Shown one piece after another: positions 57,443-64,000 of a stretch of 64,000 nt of DNA. Origin of the DNA: Metallyticus violacea (taxonomy: Eukaryota > Arthropoda > Insecta > Mantodea > Metallyticidae); the NCBI GenBank assembly GCA_030762175.1, contig CM060833.1, positions 155,068,501-155,132,500 of the forward strand, given 5' to 3'. Position numbers and translations under genes: made by a program. The notes beneath the pieces were generated by a model. It did no database searches and was not told the DNA's origin. It worked only from the letters and a program-made list of their open reading frames with translations. Every line of letters begins with the position of its first letter. Position 1 is the stretch's first letter.

Positions 57443-57530
57443 GAACGTATGGTCAAAAATTTGAACCTGCATTGACATTTGATCCAAAAAGACTCGTACT
57501 GTATCCAACTGAGCTACTGTTTACGTCCCA
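57443..57530 (-). other. tRNA-like pseudogene
   Basis: In reverse complement, the A-box-like 'gtagctcagttggata' is followed about 40 nt later by the B-box-like 'aggttcaaatt'. ACGTA near the 5' side can pair with TACGT near the 3' side as a residual acceptor stem. The T arm is mispaired and the anticodon region does not fold well. It is either a decayed tRNA gene or the head of a further SINE. Confidence 0.35.
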
Positions 57531-58030
57531 AGAGCTTGCAAGTAGTACGTGTCCCTGCACCAAAAATCTTATTCATATTTTCGGTCTTTCTAGGAATCCG
57601 ATAGTTTCTAGAGAGTAATGATAGTCTTCGGGAGGAAGGAAAGCAGCTGAGAGAAGACTGAGAACAAAAGGAGGAAAAGATAAGGAGTAAATATAAATGT
57701 AGAAGCAAGAAGCAGCATAGAAGTAAAAGTACCAACGACCAATCCAAATCTATGCTTTACACATGAAAGTTGAGAAGTAGAAGACGAAGGAAAAAGACAA
57801 GTGAAGGAAACTGCACTGTCAACACACCATGGCCCAGCATAGCTGCTGTTTGAGACCGGCAGCAACCTCATTGATGTTCAGGTTCTGTTGCCTGGAATTC
57901 CGCTCGGGAACAGCCCGGATACCGAGCGTCAGCAGAAATGAAGATTTTATAAATAATTTTAAATGAATTAATTGTAAAAGTAAAGACATCTAAAAATATG
58001 TTGTTTGAAATATAAATGAAGTGCAAAAAT
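57531..58030. other. Spacer, purine-rich on the plus strand
   Basis: 57610-57800 is A/G-rich on the plus strand; the minus ORFs here (57514-57871) are runs of Ser/Leu caused by this composition. Confidence 0.45.
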
Positions 58031-58251
58031 GTTGATGATACATGAGATAAAATCATAAACTGGGAAAGGTTCTTTTTTTAAAGGAAGGAAATGTTCCAGG
58101 CCTAAGTTTAGGAACCTCCCCGGCATCTGCCATTTATGAAAACTGGGTAAAACCTGGAAAAAACCTCAGTCTGAGAGGACAATCCTGGTGGGATTAGAAA
58201 CCCAGATCTCCGGCTCACAAACCCGCGCCTTAACGACCTCGGCCACTCGCG
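58031..58251 (-). mobile_element. SINE family A, 3'-incomplete
   Basis: The reverse-oriented copy retains the head ('gacctcggccactcgcgg' side) and body but lacks the usual 'gtttaacgccc...cctcagtagt' end at the left. Confidence 0.85.
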
Positions 58252-58384
58252 GTATTTATTTGTTACAGTAGCAATTGCAGGTTTAATTATAAGTTATAGT
58301 TATAATTGTTATAGTACTGGTTTCGAGTACCGTTTTAGTTATATATATAAAATAAATACAAATAAATAAAATAAATAAATTAAA

Positions 58385-58745
58385 ATAAATACAAATTAAT
58401 GTGGAGTACAGACATTGCACAAATACTACCAGAAGGAAATGGCAATGGGGCAGTCAACGTAGCAAGAATGCAAGACAATAGATGACCTACAAGATCTCTA
58501 TGTGGGACCCCCAGAAAGGTACAAGGCAGACCCAGAAGAAAATGGACAGACCTCTTCAAGGAACCTGCAGGTCAAGAGTAGCAAGAGGGAGAGAAAAATG
58601 GAAATCTCTCGAGAAGCAACTAGTGCAGTGAGAAATGGAGTAACCAAAGAACAAACCAAAGTGTCTTAAACAGCATACGAACAACTAGCGAGGAATAAAG
58701 CGATCTTTCCCTACTTGTTAGGAGGTCTTTGCCCTTAAGGGACAC
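58385..58745 (+). pseudogene. LINE ORF2 extreme C-terminus and 3' UTR
   Basis: Frames read ARMQDNR, then a stop, then PTRSLCGTPRKVQGRPRRKW, TDLFKEPAGQE and EREKWKSLEKQL, the basic C-terminal tail common to a group of arthropod LINEs. Several stops and frame changes. The 3' UTR 'tttgcccttaagggacacaa' follows, ending in a T/A-rich tail. Its relation to the 62-63 kb LINE is not decidable because the two fragments barely overlap. Confidence 0.6.
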
Positions 58746-59422
58746 AATAGGCTATCTTTATCTTTATTATATCCTGATATATGGAATCAAATTATTAAGA
58801 TATAAGCATTGGAGAATAAAATTAAACTAAATAGGAGTTGATACCGGTGTTTTTAATACGTCTATACAAACCATGGGTTGCATAAAACAAATTATAAAGG
58901 ACCGGTGGACCACCTGGTATAAAGAGAGAGAAAAAATGTATGTGCAGCATATTTAAAAATAACGAACTAACGGGTTAAACATGAGTTCAGACATTTGACA
59001 TGCCGACTGATATTCGAACAATCGAGGTTCTACTGTATAGACAGAAGCAAGCTTAAAGAATGCAGGTTTATAAGGAAACACATCTGTAAATGTTCGGCAA
59101 ATCACAGAGGAAAATCTCACATATAAATTTTATAACAGACTTTTGTAGAAATATTTATGTTTTATTGCATTTTATCACTTATATATGATTAAATAATAAA
59201 ATATGGAAAGCTTAAGCAGCATTCTTCTCCATTTTAACACGTAACTTGGATGGAAGAAATTATAAGTACTGATGACTGAATTAATTTTGAGTTCTATAAT
59301 ATTACTTATGAAGCCCTTTTGTTTATTGACTTCTGCGGACATATGCAACGTGCTTTCGGCACTTCTTGAGCATGCAATTGTCATAGTATTTTGCTGCTCT
59401 TTGTTGCGTATCCCCCACTTTC
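58746..59422. other. Spacer
   Basis: The 59175-59422 part probably continues the coding-like relic at 59423-59810 in another frame; the rest is unrecognised. Confidence 0.4.
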
Positions 59423-59810
59423 TCACGGTCTTGTGACATTTGACTCATGAAGGATTCTCTTAGATGTCTCAATTTGTTGCACTTGCTTTATTACTGAAAG
59501 AATAATTTGGGAAGATATTCCAGCCTTCAGGAGTGACGCCATTAGCTTCTTAAACTCTTTGCATTCCATTTTTGTTTTGTTTCCTCAAGCACAATAGCAG
59601 ATGAGAAAGGCACCTTGCGTTAGGAGTTCATTTACGGCGGAAAGAGGATTTGGTTCTTCATTATCGTCAGAGAAGAGCGGATTTAACTCTTTTCCAATTA
59701 ACAACTCCGAATAGCAATTTTGTTGGAAGAGATTAAATAATCCAGCTTTAATTGAACAGCTAGAGGAGAATAAGATGGGCTGGGGCAGCAAAATTTTTAG
59801 ATGTCTCTAA
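59423..59810 (-). pseudogene. Coding-like relic, family not recognised
   Basis: One minus-strand frame stays open from about 59810 to 59425 with a single TGA at 59585. It includes NPLFSDDNEEPNPLSAVNEL and, after the stop, MECKEFKKLMASLLKAGISS then QIILSVIKQVQQIETSKR. The second part is predicted amphipathic helix. Codon choice and lack of stops suggest former coding sequence. After the next stop a different frame continues (NKEQQNTMTIACSRSAEST), consistent with a frameshift. I do not recognise a domain; an accessory ORF of a transposon or a host exon are both possible. Confidence 0.35.
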
Positions 59811-60339
59811 ACATTTGGTGGCATCTCAAAGAAACGTTATAACTACATTACCTTTTAACATAGAAACAGTAACATTACTAATAGTTAGTTATCATCGCTC
59901 TAACTTGTAGTCCTCGTTCCGTTGTAAGGATTCTGCTGGCTACTGAAGGGTAAAATGCCATTTTTTTTCTATTTGTTATGAAAAAAACGTTTTATTATGT
60001 CTCTCAGTTACCTTTCTCTTGAATAAAGAATAGGAAGAACTAAAAAAGGTGTATATTTAGAGGTACAGATGGTGCAATAAGTAATGGAACATCATGGTCA
60101 ATTTATTTTGAGCAAATAAATGTTTTCTTTGAACCTATGAACCTTCGCATAATCTCATATAGTTCAACCTAAAGCCCTCTATTATACAAGTATGAACACC
60201 CTTTGCGGAGTAATTTGACGACAACCGAGCTTCATGATTAGTTCGCCAGCATCAGCCGCCATTTTGGGCCTGATGTCTGTGTGTTGTGTCATGTGCTTAT
60301 ATGGAGGACATTTTTAAAAATTTTATTTTATTTGAGTTA
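59811..60339. other. Spacer upstream of the THAP relic
   Basis: 60230-60270 contains 'cagccgccattttg', GC-richer and near the relic's start. Nothing else recognised. Confidence 0.4.
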
Positions 60340-60509
60340 ATGTGCCTGGATGTTGTGTATCTAGCTGTAAAACTCAAGAAAAGAAAGGCGTTACGTTATA
60401 TAGCATTCCTTCAGGAAAATACGACGTCGAAACACGAAATATTTGGATTCACAAAATTGGAAGAAAGAACTAGATTCCATCGAAGAACTCTCGCCTGTTT
60501 TATGTAAGA
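60340..60509 (+). pseudogene. THAP-type zinc finger exon, decayed
   Basis: The frame from 60345 reads PGCCVSSCKTQEKKGVTLYS, then IPSGKYDVETRNIWIHKIGR, then KN, a TAG stop (60471-60473), IPSKNSRLFYVRFF. This fits a THAP domain (C-x2-4-C, conserved Pro, Trp, then C-x2-H): the first cysteines, Tyr-x-Ile-Pro and the Trp are visible. The final Cys and His positions (expected LC-x2-HF) read Phe and Arg. The likely start ATG at 60340 is out of frame by two bases (ATG-TG-CCT). THAP domains bind DNA and occur in P-element-type transposases and host regulators. A donor-like GTAAGA at 60504 could mean the exon ends there. Dead by three changes. Confidence 0.6.
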
Positions 60510-62040
60510 TTTTTTCTTAGTATTTGATGGTAAATATAATAGGCTACCTTAAAGTTAATGCTTATGTTTTGGTGATTTCATACGTGAAAATACATAATAT
60601 GAATATCGAAAAAAACTGCACTTGAAACCTAAAGTTATAAGGTTATAAGATTATTTTTAAAACTTGTTGCATGCTTATTTCATTTCATTGTTGAAGAAGA
60701 TTGTGGGGTTTAGTGAGACTTATTCTTGTTCTAAAATGAAATTGGTAGGAAGCCCTCTAAGCCCTATAATTCTTGTAATTCATTCTTAACTGACAGGTTA
60801 ACTGTAGACCTTATACAGTTTATGTCAACACAGATATAATAAATGCATTACAACAGATAATTTAAATAGTGCATAGCAAAATAAAATGAGAAATTGGTAT
60901 TTTAAGTTTCACTTGTTAAAAGGGTGTAATTAGTAAGACCTACGTTTAATATTGCGATTTCTTTTTTAACCGATGATAGCCTTTTCCTCTCCCGGCAAAT
61001 GACCCGTCATTGGCCGCTGAGTTCGGATGCGGTACTACGCGAAAGTAGCATAACTATAACTGACATAGTCTCAAAAGTATGCATTTTCTGTCTGACCTAG
61101 GCCTTCTAGTGCAAAAAGAAGAACATGAGTAGACGCAGAAGGTATCGTTCAACAGTATAACACAAATGTTTTAGGAATTAACTGCATGACAATCTAGTAA
61201 AACGACAGAAATTTAACACGTAGACTTAAGGGAGTTGGAGACGGTTAGGCCCAAAATGGAGAAGAAAGAAAAAAAAATCACTTGAAATGCGTCACAGTTA
61301 AACATTTATCTAATAAACTATTAAACCCTCACAGAAACTTATTTATTCCCTGGAAAAAAAAAATGTTAAAACTAATTTTGTTGCAAAATTATGCCATAAT
61401 TGTGCTTCTCTATCCAATCTCATGATTCGTACCTGGTTTTGGAATGTAGTCTATGTCACATAGATAATTGGTGTCGAATATATGCTTATAGATTTTTAAA
61501 GTTCGGTAGTAAATAAGCAACCTAAGGCTAGTCAATTAATGGGTACTAAGTACAGCTACTCTGTGGTTAATGTGCGCAAAATTATTAACGAAAAGTGCAT
61601 TATTTTGCACAAAATATAAAAAAAAAAGTTATAAGAAAATAAGGTTTAAGCAGTTCATAAAATGAAAAGTATATACAGGTGCGATACATATAGATAAAAT
61701 AACTTTAATAAATTTGTAAGTATTGTAATAAACCTTATAGAATACTCTGAGGAGAGGAGGGCAAAAATAATAGAAGAAGAAGGAAAAAAAAAAACTCTCC
61801 ATTACTTTTCGTGCTATTTTCTGATTCTACTAGTTCCTGTTATGTTGCTATATTTTATTGATATTTACGAATTACTTTATTTTTGTTTTAGTATATATTT
61901 TATATGTACTAAATGTATATGAAATTACTTTAGTCTACAATGTACAAATCATTTTAAATAAAAACATGTAAATGTTAATAGCCATGTCTTAAGTTACTCT
62001 ATTTAAACCACAATGACAAACAATAGTGATTTCTTTTTCT
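60510..62040. other. AT-rich spacer
   Basis: No further THAP-gene or transposase sequence was recognised. 60990-61140 is less AT-rich without a frame. Confidence 0.45.
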
Positions 62041-62044
62041 TATT

Positions 62045-63190
62045 TTTCCACAAAATATAGGCCTGTCAACCAGTCCCGTTCTCATTTAAACATAGCACTC
62101 CATCTTGTTGTTGTCTTCTTACTTGGCGATATCTCCAGGTTTATAATTTAGTAAAACTTTTGGTATCCGTTCCTCTTTCATTCTTAATATATGCTGGGAC
62201 CAATTATTTTTATTTTCATTTATTATTTCTTTTAAATTACATATATTTAACTGTTTTCGAATGTATTAATTTATTTGTTTACCTAAAGGAGTAAATCCAG
62301 CTACTGTTCTTAAAAATCTCATCTCTGCAGTTTCTATTTTTTTCCTGTCTATGCTATTCATAGCCCAGCTTTCACTTCCATATGTTTCCATTGGCACTGT
62401 AATTACTGTATAGAATTTTATTTATGTTGCTTTTGACATCTTGTTGTTCTCCTTGTTGTTCCATTCATTTGTCTTAATTTATTTAGTTTTATATTAAAAT
62501 CTTCATTTTTACCGTATAATAAGTTAAAATCTAGAGAATTAAAACTAAAGACTTGTTCTATTATTTCCTCATTAATAACTATCTTAATGATTGTTCCCTT
62601 TAAAAGCCATTGATTTTGTATTGGTTGTTAAAATCTTTAAATTATGTCTCCATGATATCTTTCAGGTTATTAATATTTCTCTGCAGACTATCTTCTGTTA
62701 ACCCGCTGCTCAGCAAATAAAATTGTTTTAAACTTGTATCTATTAATTTAATTACCGACATTGGAACAGTTTTTCCACTCTTTAAGTGGTTCGTGTATAT
62801 ATTATTAAATAATGCTGGCGATAAAGGTCATCCTGTTTGATACCTTGGTCTATTTCTTCTATTTATTTCCAATTCTAAGACCATTCTTGTACTTTTATAT
62901 AGACTGAGTTACCTTATAACTCAGCTATCCTTTTTCTTGCATTAAAGTTTATAATTTGTTACCTATTTAAAGTTTTTTTTTCATAATCTAAAAATAATAA
63001 GAAAGTCTTCAAGTTAAATTCCCTTCTCTTCTGTATTAATTGTTCCACCGTAAATATACAATCTGCACAAGATCGCCCTTTTCTAAAATCATATTGTTCT
63101 TCCTGTAGCTGTACTTCACTAATAACGCTTAGTCTTCTAGTAATTAATTTTGCACAATCGCAATGGTGATGTAATTGTGACAATCTAAGC
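62045..63190 (-). pseudogene. Non-LTR retrotransposon ORF2, reverse transcriptase to C-terminus, degenerate
   Basis: From 63183 the minus strand reads LITRRLSVISEVQLQEEQYD, FRKGRSCADCIFTVEQLIQK, then FLLFLDYEKK, the fingers/palm blocks before the first catalytic Asp motif (here in FLDYEK). Later frames give RHNLKILTTNTKSMAFKG, TVPMETYGSESWAMN, then TAEMRFLRTVAGFTPLGKQI and QHILRMKEERIPKVLLN. The order is that of the arthropod LINE group with 'TYGSE.W...AEMRFLR'. The YADD box is not visible; that part has decayed or been deleted. Stops and shifts are frequent. It is 5'-truncated. Confidence 0.75.
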
Positions 63191-63367
63191 TAAACTACGT
63201 CAGAAAAAAGATATAGATCATATGCATACCTGTTACAGAAGATAGACTGAAGCAACAGGTCAATGGTTTTCAATGATTTACTAACAAAAATTTTGAATCA
63301 TTTAGCTGCTTTTTCTCGTATTTGTTTAGTAATTGTTCACAGCAGTATATGTAAATGCTGGTAATGC

Positions 63368-63414
<47 letters not shown>

Positions 63415-63877
63415 AACTACTACTAATTTTTCATTTTCCTACATATAATTCAAACCTGAGTATAGCGATCAAAATGGCGGTCTCCCGAAAGATACCAACG
63501 GAAGTTATTGAAGTTTATATTGAAATGATTATGTAATATTAACTTTCTCTGTGCTTTAACAAGAATCCCAATTTAAAATTCTCTAGATGGTGTTATTTAG
63601 GTTTTTCTGTATTTTTGGAAACTTTATATAGCACAGTGTTGTTATAAATGTTAGTTGCACATTCATTTGTCAACTAAATTTCTTAGTTTGAAATAGTGTA
63701 TCATTACTTCTGCGTCAGAGATTACGTGGTTTATATCATTTTGAACTAAGGAATAGGAAACAACATTATTTTCTTACGAATTGTCCAAAGAATGTTGTTT
63801 TTACCGCTCAAAGAACTGCATCCTGGTTTTTTCATAGACGCCACTAGATCTGTCAGGTTAGTGTGGACAGTTTTTTA
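63191..63877. other. Spacer with (TTA)n microsatellite
   Basis: The (TTA)n tract lies at about 63370-63412. The ORF at 63333-63536 runs through it (poly-Leu) and is not a gene. Confidence 0.5.
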
Positions 63878-64000
63878 AATGGTATTTTACGCACGTTTTT
63901 ACTGCTGAGGCACCACAGGCGGTGGGCACTGGTGATACATGATATGAAATGATAAATTGGGAAAGGATATTTTTTTTTTAAGGTAGGAAAAGTTCCAGGC
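63878..64000 (-). mobile_element. SINE family A, cut by the window edge
   Basis: The reverse-oriented 3' part ('ctgaggcaccacaggcggtg', 'gatacatgatatgaaatg') is present; the head lies beyond 64000. Confidence 0.88.

Noticed and set aside
57514..57871. Leu/Ser-rich minus-strand ORFs suggestive of membrane protein
   Set aside because: They mirror a purine-rich plus strand and have no recognisable features.
63333..63536. ORF with poly-Leu signal-peptide-like start
   Set aside because: The Leu run is a translated (TTA)n microsatellite.
1..64000. CRISPR arrays, operons, riboswitches, LTR retrotransposon ends or rRNA genes
   Set aside because: None seen. The repeats are dispersed or microsatellite, and the genome context is eukaryotic.

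Overview
This is AT-rich eukaryotic DNA from a repeat-loaded arthropod genome, most likely an insect or an arachnid. The evidence is dense tRNA-derived SINEs with target-site duplications, several mariner/Tc1 lineages, non-LTR retrotransposon tails, long AT-rich spacers, microsatellites, and no operons or ribosome-binding sites. I cannot fix the species from sequence alone. I recognise no intact host gene. The only candidate host exon is a short ORF at 20872-21033, and it is weak.

Layout. 0-13 kb: a SINE, a 5'-anchored fragment of a Tc1/mariner-like element (2.64-3.47 kb), two minus-strand LINE 3' fragments (5.3-6.3 and 8.16-8.96 kb, the second split by a SINE), an in-frame internally deleted Tc1-like element (9.98-10.4 kb), a small GC-rich ORF between 12-bp direct repeats (10.58-10.82 kb), and one copy of an unassigned ~1 kb repeat (11.19-12.16 kb). 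13-19 kb: a nested block with a LINE tail, a near-complete Tc1/mariner-like element carrying two SINEs, a third SINE, then a 2.3 kb DNA element (16208-18522). This last element has matching terminal inverted repeats and carries a degraded gene of a widespread but, to my knowledge, functionally unassigned family. 19-31 kb: a SINE, a full-span dead mariner (21.4-22.5 kb), the second and longest copy of the ~1 kb repeat (22.6-24.4 kb, interrupted by SINEs of both families and microsatellites), another SINE, and a Tc1-like C-terminal remnant (28.4-28.8 kb).

31-41 kb: a ~730 bp segment bounded by inverted repeats with internal tandem units, then SINEs. After these come two partial copies of one mariner family in opposite orientation, with 3' termini facing outward at 36027 and 40637. 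Between them lie a second, diverged copy of the 16-18 kb gene family and another internally deleted Tc1-like element. 42-49 kb: a Tc1-like C-terminal tail, the third copy of the ~1 kb repeat, a mariner relic, and a foldback structure with ~190 bp arms, one arm split by a SINE. 49-64 kb: a tandem duplication, LINE 3' ends (51.3-52.2, 58.4-58.7 and 62.0-63.2 kb), a perfect 24-bp palindrome, SINEs, an isolated GC-rich patch, a coding-like relic, and a decayed THAP zinc-finger exon (60.34-60.50 kb).

Together the window records layered transposition. Old LINE and mariner fragments are overlain by younger SINEs of two tRNA-derived families that keep 8-14 bp target-site duplications. Several DNA transposons are internally deleted, keeping DNA-binding and terminal parts but not the catalytic core; this is the architecture of non-autonomous derivatives.
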